Assembly (NCBI RefSeq): GCF_002865645.1 | Contig: NW_020194519.1 | Location: 1,485,542-1,549,541 of the forward strand | Origin: Hyaloscypha bicolor E | Taxonomy: Eukaryota; Ascomycota; Leotiomycetes; Helotiales; Hyaloscyphaceae | Length of the DNA: 64,000 nucleotides | Reading direction: 5' to 3' | Shown: piece after piece, positions 53,974-64,000 of the stretch | How the letters are laid out: each line of letters starts with the position of its first letter | Position numbering within the stretch: position 1 is the stretch's first letter | The notes under the pieces: model-generated | Told to the model about the DNA's origin: nothing | Database searches by the model: none | The model's input: only the letters and a program-made list of their open reading frames with translations | Translations under genes and position numbers: made by a program

Positions 53974-54993
53974 CTAACAGGTTAGGCGATTAGCAATGTC
54001 TGATGCATAGCAATGCGTAGCTCCGCCATCTTCAAGATTTCCTGACTGGGCAATTGCACCAGTATTGTAGATTATGGCCGCTTTGTAGAAAGCGGTACTT
54101 TCGCTGGCCTTTGACTGGCTGATGCACTGCGTAAGTCCGTCGCCTGATTTCGTCCCAGCGGGGGCCTTCCCGAACCATTTCCAAAACGACTCAATTCGGG
54201 CAAGGATCCAGGACTTTGTGCGTAATGTCGGAGTTGCAAGTAGCTTTGCCATCGTGATCTTGCACTAAGCCAGGATTGCAAACACCTAAATTGGATGTTG
54301 GGACTCGAACACAGCCTCCAGAATCATGTATTATTGTAGCAAGTACAAAGCGATGATCAACCTTGGTTTCCTTGGCTTCCTGCTGGATAGAATCATAGAT
54401 TGTGCCGACCTCTTTCCCGGCACCGTTCGGCATCTTGCGTTGCTGACAGGAGCTGAAAATAGCTTTCTGGTTGTTGTTGAACCTATTTTTGTTAGCAATC
54501 GTAGTCAAAGTTGAGGTCTGGGTCTCACATGCGTTCGAACGAAGCCCATTGACTTTTCTTGGGGAAGCTAGAGCCATCTCCCAGATACAAAGTATACGAG
54601 TCTTTTCCATTTCCGACTCCGTCTTTGTTGTCGATGGAGATTTCTACGACTTTGGAGTTTGAGACCTGTCTGCCTGTTGCCACTGGGTCGAAGTCGAAGG
54701 TAGCATCCAATGGTTGGAAATTCCCGTCCTGGTGGCCGAAGAAGAGCTCATCTTCTCTTTCATTGATGGACACTTGATTGGCCACTCCTTCAAACTCAAA
54801 GGAAGTGATTGGGGAGTTGCCCTCGGCGCTGAATCCGAATCTCTCTGGCTGAGCCTTGATGCCACAATATGACAAGGGAAATGCAACAGTGACATAGTCA
54901 CCTCCGCAAAGACGATCGCATCTAGCTCCTAATTCTTGGTCATCACAACTGGATTTTGTTCAGCGAAGTCGTCATGCACACGTATGGAGACAT
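53974..54993 (-). pseudogene. Secreted lysozyme-like protein, disrupted
   Basis: The C-terminal domain is that of a fungal secreted lysozyme-like family: [52 protein letters not shown], then [12 protein letters not shown] and [14 protein letters not shown] 46-base intron (54483-54528) separates it from an N-terminal Cys-containing domain (GARCDRLCGGDYVTVAFPL, SYCGIKAQPERFGF). Three lesions are visible: TGA at 54191-54193 just after the PCP motif, a frame change at a run of five C (plus-strand G 54160-54164) shortly after it, and a frame change near 54950 between an upstream frame with a hydrophobic, signal-like segment and the N-terminal domain. No intron of reasonable size removes the first two without deleting conserved residues. 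Confidence 0.68.
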
Positions 54994-56850
54994 GCGATAA
55001 GCTACAGGCTGCAAGATCGTTGCCACTGAAAGGAAGGCGAGACCGCTCGCTTGAAACGTAGTGTCAATCGGGAGAAAATTAGGTTGAAAGAACTAATTAG
55101 GGCTGTGCGAAAATAGTAGAAATAACTGCAAGAGAGAATGAATTGGTTACGGAGGACTTTATATCATCTCCATTTGCGAGAGGTCCCCTCCTCGGTGGTA
55201 AGTTAATTCTCAGCAACTGCGCCAGGAAGCTTTGAAACATGCCCTGCACTGCAAGGCACTTGTCATTCTGAGAAAAGTAAACACGACTATGAAGATCATG
55301 TTACAATTAGGGAGGGATTGCGCAGCCCCACTCTCAGCAGGCAGACTACCTTCCAGAGTTTCTTGGAGAAGCTTTAGGCAAAACGCTGTAGGAAGTCCAA
55401 ATTGCCAGCCACAATGGTCATCCAATGGATGAGCGCAAATGCAGCCATTTGGGAGCCGCCCACCAGACACGGCCCAAGTGGTTCTACTCATTTTTGGCGA
55501 GCTGAAAGGTCGTTGTCGTGAGCATCCTTTTTGGGGTAGATTGCGAGAAGGGGAGAAGAAGGAGGTTTGTTGGTCAGAGCCAGGTTGGCTTTCGCAGGAT
55601 GACTTAGCACTGATGCGGCGAGCTGGATTGGTACAAGCTCGCTCGCCTCCTTTTTCAGTCCAAACATCAGTTCCCCTTCCTTCCAAGGTCTGCTTGGGCA
55701 ACCTTTGCAAACCAAGTTTCAATCAACCTTATGAGGAACCCTCCAGTCTTTCTATCCTTGTTTATGAAGATGTCTCCTCGATCACTCTTGGAAAGCCGCT
55801 CAAGATGGTCAGATTAGTGACCTCACTGAGCTGTGACAGCCCCGCCTCTCAACGGCAACAACTGGGGAACGGCAATTGTCTATTCAAAGCTTGCATAGAC
55901 TCCAGCCCTTCCGAAATCACTTGCTCCAGGATACTACCTCATTGGACATGAATTGATCGCTCAACATCAAGCAAACAACCCACCGAATGTGCGAGGTTGC
56001 ACATTACGGGCGGTGGAACCGGGGTACCTCCAGCGTATTTCATGATACATATTCCAGGATATGCCCCTGAGAGCGACCCAGGCGTCACGGTGTATTTTCT
56101 TGTTGAGCATCGGGTTCCATGCACTTGGCTGACGTTTTGAATTGGATCAATATTAATACGGACAAGGCGGCGACCTACACCTGTCCCGGACCGGTTGTAT
56201 GGACAGGTTGAACGGAAAAGAAGAAAGATCAGGAGGAGAGAAGGTGAGTGAAATATGAAATATATCTTAATTGAGATCATCAGGAATTTTCCGGGACCCA
56301 TTTTACGCTTGTATATAGGATCATGAAAGCCTTGTTCTTGTCTTCTACTTTGGACAAGTCCGTGCATGAGATTTTAACCCCTCAATAACGGTAACGCTTT
56401 GAGAGAAACTTCATATTTATTTCATTGTTCTATCTACCCAATTAAAATGTACAAGGCTTGGTTATATGGGCGAAATTAATATGCAACCCCACACCACGGC
56501 AGATAGATTGAGGCTGAATTGGGAGATGCTGACCACGGAACAGCCATTCCGGGGCATATAAGAAGCTGAACATTTCACAATTGGCTTCGATAAGTGACTC
56601 AAAATGTCTCAGTGAGGTGTGGCCCCTTGGCCAACAAGAGGTGTTTCCCCTATCCTACCTGCCACCGCCGAAAAAAAGGGGCAGGGAAATAGGGGTAAAA
56701 TAGGCGAGGACGAAGCCGAGAATCCGATGAGTAAGCGATTTCAATTGCAACCACAAGATAAACTCCGGAGAAACTCAATACCATCAAACTCTAGTTTAAA
56801 CAAACTCACAACCATGAGAAAAACAAATGACCTGGTTCAAGGTCCAAGTA
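54994..56850. other. Intergenic, no supported gene
   Basis: A TATA-like GATATAAAG (minus strand, near 55165) lies about 100 bases upstream of the remnant lysozyme-like frame. Frames on both strands at 55210-55951 (about 170 codons each) overlap each other and lack domains. The rest is AT-rich with short frames. Confidence 0.4.
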
Positions 56851-57002
56851 TCCCTTCATCCGGTAAAACATAGTCCACGATAGCAGGTTGGCTCAGGGCG
56901 AAAAGGCGATAGATGACTAATAAGTTTATAAGCAAAGGTACGACTTTCCAGTGTGAGCCAGGCCCCTTGCTAGCGTGGACTATGTCTCACCGGACGAAGG
57001 GA
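56851..57002. mobile_element. MITE-like inverted-repeat element
   Basis: The left end (from 56851, TCCCTTCATCCGGTAAAACA then TAGTCCACGATAGCA) is matched in inverted orientation by the right end (to 57002), with a few differences over about 40 bases. Total length is 152 bases, with no coding capacity. A copy of one end lies at 12669-12706. It is a dispersed, non-autonomous element located 200 bases upstream of lamB. Confidence 0.7.
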
Positions 57003-57203
57003 AACCAACATCCCCTCAGCCCAGAGGAGGCCTGCCGACTCCTGGCCGTTGGCAATGATCGCCCAACCCGTTATTTTGGGTGTGACGTCGAACACGGCAT
57101 CTCCACTCTTGGTCATTGGCAGAGCCAAGGTGGGGAGGAACAGTAGGTAAAGCTCTCTCATATATCTTCACTTCTCTTCTCAAGTCCGATACTTTATTGC
57201 GTA

Positions 57204-58028
57204 ATGATGGCTGGCCTTGTCAAGAAGATTGAGATCAATTGTGATATGGGGGAGGGATTTGGCAGATGGAAAATGGTTCGTCTTCACCAATTCCCCCATC
57301 GATGAGCGGAGGTGTAACAAAAACCCCAGGGACCAGATGAAGAGCTCATAAAATACATCGATGTCGCGAACGTAGCCTGCGGGTTCCATGCCGGAGATCC
57401 AACACTCATGCTCAAGACGGTACGAATGGCCAAAGCCCATAATGTGAAAGTGGGAGCACATCCAGGTCTCCAAGACCTTTTCGGATTCGGCCGCCGCCGC
57501 ATCGAAGTCGACCCCGAAGATATGTACGCGTCGATTTTATACCAGGTGGGGGCATTGAAGGCGTTTTTGGAAGCTGAAGGGGTCCCGTTGAACCACATCA
57601 AGCCGCACGGAGAGTTGTTCTTCTATATGCAGCGAGATGCCGTTATTATGGATGCAGTTTTACGCGCAGCTGCTGTTTACAAAGTCCCGGTCTACGCGTG
57701 TAAGAACGAGATGCAGAAGGAGATGTGTGCGAAATATGGACTGCCGTTTCAGGAGGAGCTATACGTGGATATCGATTATAATGCACAGGGAGCCTTGGTT
57801 CCTGTTGCGAAGAGCAAGAAAGCTACGCCGGAGATTATATATAACAGGGTGTTGGCGTGTGCTTTGAAGGACGAGAGGGATCATAATGAGCAAGGGGTCT
57901 TGAAGGTTGGGTTTGAGGGACGGCCGTTCAGTATTTGCATACATTCTGATATGCCTACAGCTTTGGACAATGCAAAAGCGGCAAGGAAGGCTGTGGGTGA
58001 GGCCAATGCGAAGCTGTTTTCAAAGTAA
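57204..58028 (+). CDS. lamB: Lactam utilisation protein LamB (LamB/YcsF, PxpA family)
   Basis: Homologue of bacterial 5-oxoprolinase subunit A and of Aspergillus nidulans LamB, needed for growth on lactams such as 2-pyrrolidinone. Exons 57204-57275 and 57330-58028 join over a 54-base intron (GTTCGT..CCCAG); 256 residues, the family's usual size. Motifs: IEINCDMGEGFGRW, the metal-site region ANVACGFHAGDPTLM, KVGAHPGLQDLFGFGRR, NHIKPHGELFFYM, and near the C-terminus FSICIHSDMPTALDNAK. A second ATG follows immediately at 57207. The 5' splice site GTTCGT is weak but no other join keeps the frame. It probably works with the carboxylase-like gene downstream. Confidence 0.9.
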
Positions 58029-58257
58029 CATGCGGAGAAGCAAGCTCATATTTAACACCTCACTCCTCGAGGTTTTCATTTCTCGAACATACACTCTCCC
58101 GGCCTCATATTTCTGAAATGGCGATGAAATTTTACTGGCGAACATCTCTCGGATTGAATCGGACTGAAAATGACACATCGAGGAGGGCAATTATTGGAAG
58201 GCACTGCGGGGAACCCTGAACGTTTCGGGAGAGGAAGTTGGCCGATCTTGAAAAATA

Positions 58258-58286
58258 CTTGGGCGGGTTTTACTTGAGGTCCGGGC
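58258..58286 (+). repeat. Left terminal inverted repeat of Tc1 element
   Basis: 29 bases beginning CTTGGGCGGGTTTTACTTG, identical to the reverse complement of 60156-60184. Preceded by TA at 58256-58257. Confidence 0.95.
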
Positions 58287-58430
58287 GCATTTTTTTTAGC
58301 GAGAACCACCAATGCAAATTGTCCCACCCACCATATAATTTACTACTGAATTTGTCCGCCTCGACATTATACACTCTCCAAAATATGTCTAAAACACTTT
58401 ATTACATATGTACATATTGGAAATATATAA

Positions 58431-58715
58431 ATTTATGGTATTAATAATATATTAGACTCCCCAAACAATTTCCCAGCCAACCAACGCCCTCCTAACCTCA
58501 ACGATATTATATCCCTCGAACAGAAGCCCGCAGATAATACAGAACAAGATGGGCTAGCAATAATTGCAGAGGATGGAAGGTTTATGGGTTGGATTAATCG
58601 TACAGAGATATCTCAAGCTAGAGAGGGTACACGCGGCCGGATTAGCTCTGTGGAGCAGTTCCAATGGGCTTACGGAGGAGGAGCTTGTCGACGTGGTTCA
58701 GTAGTCTTTGATTAG
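58431..58715 (+). other. ATG-less open frame inside the transposon
   Basis: Between the left repeat and the transposase stop, 94 codons are open on the plus strand. They read protein-like (FPANQRPPNLND, IAEDGRFMGWINRTEIS, SVEQFQWAYGGGACRRGS) and end in TAG 58713-58715, overlapping the transposase stop codon on the other strand. There is no ATG near the start of the frame. It may be a captured gene fragment, a decayed second transposon protein or chance; I recognise no family. Confidence 0.3.
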
Positions 58716-60085
58716 CCATGGAAATTATTATCTCCGTCGTTATCGAGTACCTGCTGGGCACGCTTGAGGATCTTCGAAATTCGATAGTTAATTATACGCT
58801 GTGGGACCTTCATCTATTCCTCTTCCCAAGCCTTGAACATTTGCTCCTTGTTCTCCGGATAATGCTCCCTTTGACGAATCTGCTGGCGAATATACTTCCA
58901 AATCTGCTCGATTGGGTTGAGATCCGGCGATTGGGGTGGCCAGAGGAGTTGTATAATACCGTGTAAGTCGAGGATTGTCTTCGTATAATGTGACTTGTAC
59001 GGTCCTGCATTATCCATAGCTAGTAATGGAGATCTGCCCTCCTTCTTGAGCTCCTTATACCACGGGAAGACCTTAGGCTCCAGGAAGAACTCGTTCAAAC
59101 GATACCAATCAATACCATTACCCTTCTCCCGATCACCTCTTGTAAGCCTTCTCTTTTTAAGGAAAACGCCAAGTTGTGGAGCAGGTCCACGCCGCTTCTT
59201 CCCCGCCTTCTCTAGCTCCCTCTCCTCTTGTAGTCTCGCTGCCTCAAACGTGAGGGTATTCAACCTATCAAGCGGTTCGTTTCGAAATTGGAGGTCTTGA
59301 TCTGCCGCGATTACTTCTTCCGGCGTTTCGGGAGGAAAGATATGCCATGGTCCTTGCCTCTTGCCGTAGCAAATGGCCCCAAAAAACTGCCTATCTGCAA
59401 ACGTCTTTACTGTCTCCGTCCTTACGTCCTTGTATAATTCCTCCCCTTCCTTTTACCAGCATCTGTCTATGCCTTCGTCATGTAATCGAATTGCGGTAGC
59501 ATCGAGGAAAATAATGTCTGAGAGGTCTAAATCGAGAAGCTTGCGGCAGAGTATCTTGCAAAGATCTTTGTAGAGTCGAGTTAATAAGGGCTTGGAAATT
59601 GTCTTCTTTAGGGAGTACCCGCGGCGGTAAAGAGCCTTCTTAATACTATCTTCGCAGAGGTCGATAGAATATTATCGTTTTAGCTCCTTTTTGTACAATT
59701 CGATATACTTCCGGCGCTCCTTGCGATTGCGTATAATCTTCTCGACTATCTTCCTCTCAACGGCTGGAGTAAGCTTGATGGGAGGATATCCACGCAGTTA
59801 ATTGGCCACATTCGTAATATCTACAAGTGGGAAACCTCTTGTATTACCACTTCTAGTCCCTCCGGCACGTTCACGAGCTTTTTGACGTATTCTTCGTACG
59901 CTGCGATCATTAATTCCGGGCCATTTCGCTGCCTCCTCCGTAGATGAAGTCAAACCAATAGAATTAACAATTACTTGCCGCACACCGATATCTGACTGTC
60001 GACGATTGGTCTTCGTTTGCTTAGGAGCTTGTCCTTTGGTTCTGCAAATCTTTTTGGGCATAATTAATAGTGGTTGGTTGCTCAA
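58712..60085 (-). pseudogene. Tc1-type transposase with four internal stops
   Basis: One continuous reading frame of 458 codons runs from ATG 60085 (or 60061, MPKKICRTKGQ) to TAA 58712-58714. The N-terminal DNA-binding part has STEEAAKWPGINDRSVRRI. The catalytic domain shows DIIFLDATAIRLHDEG, LLAMDNAGPYKSHYTKT and WPPQSPDLNPIEQIWKY, with 34 residues between the second Asp and the Glu (DD34E, Tc1 type). In-frame stops lie at 59798-59800, 59672-59674 and 59453-59455 (all TAA) and at 58814-58816 (TAG). Each is explained by a CAA or CAG glutamine codon changed by one C-to-T at CpA. No frameshift is present. Confidence 0.9.
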
Positions 60086-60155
60086 TTAATTAAGAAGACG
60101 CGTGTTTACATGGTTGTTTACATCAAAATTGGTGTTCCTCGCTTACCACACTTCA

Positions 60156-60184
60156 GCCCGGACCTCAAGTAAAACCCGCCCAAG
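60156..60184 (-). repeat. Right terminal inverted repeat of Tc1 element
   Basis: 29 bases ending AAACCCGCCCAAG, an exact inverted copy of the left end. Followed by TA at 60185-60186. Confidence 0.95.
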
Positions 60185-60404
60185 TACTAACCCCAGATAT
60201 TCCCGAGCAACGTCACTCTGCTTTCATCCAATCTGACACAACTATTTGTCAATCGCCCCCTTTTGCAGGCGCTATCTCTTATCGCCAAGGCACATGGATG
60301 CCGACGTAAGTGGGACTTTCAACCGCGGAAAGCAATTCAAGACACAGCTCTCAAGAATTCTTTCCAACGACTGCCTCACTCTTTAGACAGGAAAAGAAGT
60401 AAAG

Positions 60405-63400
60405 ATGGACTACAGGTTCTCACACATAAAGAAGGTGCTCGTTGCCAACCGAGGAGAAATTGCAGTTCGCTGCATCCGAGCTTGTAAGAAAGTCGGAGTC
60501 AAAAGCGTTTCAACTTATACTGAATCTGATTCCACCTCATTACACGCTTCACTCGCAGATGAAAACATTCTTCTGCCCGGAGAAAATGCGAATGGTTATT
60601 TAGACGCGTGAGTGTCTCCCCAGCTCCCTTCAAGACTTGATCTAATCAGTACCAGAGATGAAATTTTGAAGACTTGCAAACGTCTGAATGTTGATGCAAT
60701 CATTCCCGGCTACGGTTTCCTCAGCGAAGATGCACCTTTTGCCCAGAAAGTCGTGGATGCGGGTATGGTGTTTGTTGGGCCGAGTCCGGAGTCCATGACA
60801 GAGATGGGACAGAAGCATCGTGCGAGAGACCTGGCTGTTGCTGCTGATGTCCCCGTGGTGCCGGGCACTGAGTTACTGGAGTCAGAGACGGCGGCTCTAG
60901 AGGCTGCGAAGAAGCTCGGGTTTCCGGTATGTCAAGCTGTTGAACTTGATTACACTCAGCTGACTTGGTAGATCATGCTGAAAGCAACTGGAGGCGGTGG
61001 TGGAATGGGGCTACAGGTGTGCCACAATGAGGAAGAAATCTCTGCTGCATTCAAGAAAGTGAAGAGCAGGGGAGAGACCTTGTTCAACAATTCAGGGGTA
61101 TTCCTCGAGAAGTATTATCCTGAGAGTCGTCATATTGAGGTTCAAATCTTTGGCAATGGCACCGACGTTGTTCATTTCGGCGAACGAGAATGCAGCATTC
61201 AAAGACGGCATCAGAAAGTAAGTACTCATTCAGCGGACTTATCCGAAATGCTAAATAGTGCAGGTCATAGAAGAGTGTCCCAGTTCCTTCGTCCAGAGGC
61301 GACCATCCATGCGCGAAAAATTGGCCAAATGTGCTACCGCTTATGCTTTGCAACTGAAGTATAAGTCAGCTGGCACGATCGAGTTTCTCGTCGATGACAA
61401 TACCGGGGATTTCTTCTTCCTGGAGATGAACACTAGGCTCCAAGTCGAGCATGGAATTACTGAGCTTTGTTACGGCATTGATTTGGTAGCGCTCATGCTG
61501 CAGCAAGCGGACTGCGAGAAAGGAGGGAGGACGGGTCTTTCATCCGAATACTTGCACTCGCTGCAGAAAGATGGTCCAGACGGAGCAGCAATCGAAGTTC
61601 GAGTGCATGCTGAGGTACCTTTCAGAAATTACGCACCGAGCCCTGGACTTTTGCAGTATGTTGAGTGGCCGGCAGGAGATGGGATTCGGGTGGACACATG
61701 GGTGAAGACGGGCCAACGGATTGCTCCTTTCTATGGTAAGTTTCTCGAGCCTGGGAGACAACTTATGGAATCTAACTATTACAGACCCCTTAATTGCCAA
61801 AGTCATGGTTCGTGCTAGCGATCGCGATGGGGCGAGCAAGAAGATGACTAGAGTCTTGTCTGAAGCCAAACTTCAAGGCCCCCCAACAAATCTCCACTTT
61901 CTGCGAGATGTTGTCGCATCAAATTGTAACTTTTTCATTCCCCAAATATAGATCAAAGTCTTTTTGCTAACGGTTAGTGCAGCCTTCCTCGAGGGAGATA
62001 CGTTGACGAACTTTCTTGAGACAAAATTCAAGTACGAACCTTGTGCGATAGATGTTCTCTCCCCCGGATCATTCACAACCATTCAAGACTTCCCCGCCAG
62101 AGCCACGAGCGGCCACGGAATTCCGAAGGGTGGGCCAATGGACAATGTTTCTTCCAGAAGTGAGCTCCCATCTCCCAAAACGTCCGTCGTTAGCTAATGC
62201 ATCCAGTTGCAAACATCCTGGTGGACAATCACCCAGGCACAGAGACACTTGAAATTACCCTGTCAGGTCCCGAACTTCTCTTCACAGCGCCAGCAGTTTT
62301 CTCGGTGACCGGATCGCCAGTTCCAGTGACTGTTGATGGCGAGGCACAGCCAATGTGGTCCAGAGTGATCATCCAAGCTGGACAGAAGCTGAAGGTAGGG
62401 AAAGTTGAGAATGGCGGCTGTAGATGCTATCTCGCTGTCAAGGGAGGGTTTCCTGAAATGTAACAGACCTACCTGCCTTAATCTTCGTGTACTGCTGACT
62501 CCAGCAGCCCTCCGTACCTTGGATCTAAAGCCGGTACTCCTAGCCTGGCATTTGGAGGAACACAAGTTAGTCTGCTGACATTTTACCATATAGAATATTG
62601 ATTTAGATAATAGGGACGTCAACTCCAAATGGGCGACTGGATCGAGCTCGACCCCTCGACGAAACAATGGGCTCAAACATCAATGCCATACACCCTTCCC
62701 AAATCTTGCGTCCCAAACTACGATATCACAGAAATATACTGCATGCACGGTCCCCACGACTCCGACGACTTCATGACCACCAAAGACCGCCTAATGCTTT
62801 ACAATACAGCCTGGAAAATCGGCCACAACTCAAACCGCACCGGGATCCGCCTCGTTGGTCCGGTTCCAGAGTGGAGTCGAAAAGATGGCGGAGAAGGAGG
62901 CTCGCATCCTTCTAATGTCTTCGATTATGGATATCCGTCGCCGGGAGGGATTAATTGGGGTGGTGACTCAGCTGCGATTTTCTCGATGGATAGCCCTGAT
63001 CTTGGTGGACTCTTATGCTCGAGCACCATCGTTTCAGCTGATTTGTGGAGATTGGGTCAGGTAAAGCCTGGTGGATATTTGAGATTGAGGCCGACTACTT
63101 TTGAGCATGCACGTGAGCTTGCCGGTCGTGTTGAGACATTCATTGAGGGTATTCATGGCCTGGTGGATGGCAAGTCAGAAGCAGTACCTAGCCTGAATCT
63201 TGATCTTCCTCCTTCAGGCTTAGAGCACGGGACATCAAATGCGATTATCAAGAGGATTCCTGGGGAAGGCGAACGATTCCAGGTGGTATACAGACAGGTA
63301 TGTTGCCCTAGACTCCTTTGACTGTTCCCTGCTCACACAATCAGGCTGGCGACTCCTTTTTTCTCGTTGAAATTGGGAAGCAAACTTGTGATGTCAGAGT

Positions 63401-64000
63401 CACCTCTCGAATACGACTCTTGGTTCAAAAACTGGAAGCCTTGAAGCTGAATTTAGTTATGAATCCAAACATCGGGTGTAAGTAATATTCACAAGTCACT
63501 ATGGGGCCCACTAATTATCGAGCAGCGGTCATGATCCAATTTGACGCGAACGCTATTTCTCAGAACAAACTCCTCAAAACCGTCATGGATCTGGAAGCCT
63601 CTATCGAATACTCAACGGACATAAAAATCCCCTGTCGAGAGATATATCTTCCTGTCGTCTTTGACCATCCAGATATCCGTGCAAGCGAGCAAAGGTACAT
63701 GGAGACGAATAGACCAACAGCTGCATACCTACCTGACAATGTAGAATATCTCCGAACAAACAATGGATACTCCACTCGCCAGGAGGTTTTCCAGACCCTA
63801 CTCAAATCCCCGTACCTCATCGTGGCCGTCGGCTTCTTTGTTGGGACCCCAATTCTCTTCCCCTTAGAACCGATGAGCGGTATCGTAGGCCAGAAATACA
63901 ACCCCACACGAGTCTCAACACCTGGCGGGACAATCGGTATGGGCGGGTCCCTCTTCGCCATCTACCCTCTCGAAGCGCCAGGCGGATATATGCTCGTAAC
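60405..64000 (+). CDS. lamA: Urea-carboxylase-like biotin enzyme LamA, 3' partial
   Basis: Eleven exons in the window: 60405-60607, 60650-60926, 60972-61217, 61264-61735, 61785-61925, 61983-62159, 62207-62459, 62508-62565, 62614-63297, 63345-63477 and 63526 to the edge. All introns are 42-57 bases and all joins keep the frame; 1,039 residues are visible. Order: biotin carboxylase (VLVANRGEIAVRC; ATP-grasp LKATGGGGGMGLQ; FLEMNTRLQVEH), then the KipA/PxpC-type carboxyltransferase domain (VLSPGSFTTIQDFPARA), then the KipI/PxpB-type domain (GDSFFLVEIG, VAVGFFVGTPILFPLEP). The biotinyl domain must lie beyond the edge. Unlike yeast DUR1,2 there is no amidase domain before the carboxylase. With lamB next door, a role in lactam or 5-oxoproline use is more likely than urea use, but this is inference. 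Confidence 0.88.

Larger units (their letters stand above)
58258..60184. mobile_element. Tc1/mariner transposon, full length but inactivated
   Basis: 1,927-base element bounded by perfect 29-base terminal inverted repeats (58258-58286 and 60156-60184, starting CTTGGGCGGG) and flanked by TA on both sides (58256-58257 and 60185-60186), the expected target duplication. Inside the ends, a second imperfect inverted pair is seen (58299-58313 with 60128-60142). It carries one transposase frame on the minus strand, disabled by stops. It is inserted between lamB and lamA. Confidence 0.93.

Noticed and set aside
55210..55951. Overlapping 170-codon frames on both strands
   Set aside because: They are mutually overlapping, without domains or signal peptides, and neither has a sensible promoter or intron arrangement.

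Overview
The window looks like nuclear DNA of a filamentous ascomycete fungus (Pezizomycotina). The evidence is many short GT-AG introns, mostly 42-65 bases, often with a CTAAC or CTGAC branch-like motif just before the 3' splice site; a HET-domain protein; a GH55 beta-glucanase; fungal SMP3, RIB7 and lamA/lamB homologues; and a Tc1/mariner copy whose four internal stops are all C-to-T changes at CpA sites, the signature of repeat-induced point mutation (RIP). A leotiomycete is my guess, not something the sequence proves. Exon joins were chosen so that reading frame and family motifs are kept.

Layout. 1-8.5 kb: an m-AAA mitochondrial protease (5' end outside the window), a Delta24-sterol-reductase-like flavoenzyme, a 64-residue secreted Cys peptide and a small-subunit catalase. 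10.3-14.2 kb: a HET-domain protein and RIB7. 16.3-17.9 kb: ARL1 and ribosomal protein eL39, divergent, both split into exons too short to show as long open frames. 19.5-25.8 kb: SKP1, SMP3, a wrecked glutathione S-transferase gene, and a peroxisomal acyl-CoA dehydrogenase ending in SKL. 26-32.4 kb: two MITE-like inverted-repeat elements, an F-box gene, a broken DEDDh-nuclease-like gene and a small NTF2-fold protein. 33.5-38.3 kb: an aldehyde dehydrogenase and a bZIP factor. 38.3-45.9 kb: about 7.6 kb with no gene I can support, containing an uninterrupted run of 55 G. 45.9-54 kb: an SMP-30/regucalcin-like protein, a broken paralogue of the F-box gene, a secreted GH55 glucanase and a broken lysozyme-like secreted protein. 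56.8-64 kb: a third MITE-like element, lamB, an inactivated Tc1 element, and an 11-exon lamA (urea-carboxylase-like) running off the right end.

Functional links. lamB and lamA are the two genes of the fungal lactam-utilisation pathway and are related to bacterial 5-oxoprolinase subunits PxpA and PxpC/PxpB. Here they lie in tandem with a RIP-inactivated transposon between them. Catalase and acyl-CoA dehydrogenase both end in PTS1-like tripeptides and would work together in peroxisomal beta-oxidation, where the dehydrogenase's flavin is expected to be reoxidised with release of H2O2. SKP1 and the F-box protein are potential partners in SCF ubiquitin ligases. The strongest general theme is gene decay: at least four broken genes and several transposon remnants lie among intact housekeeping genes.
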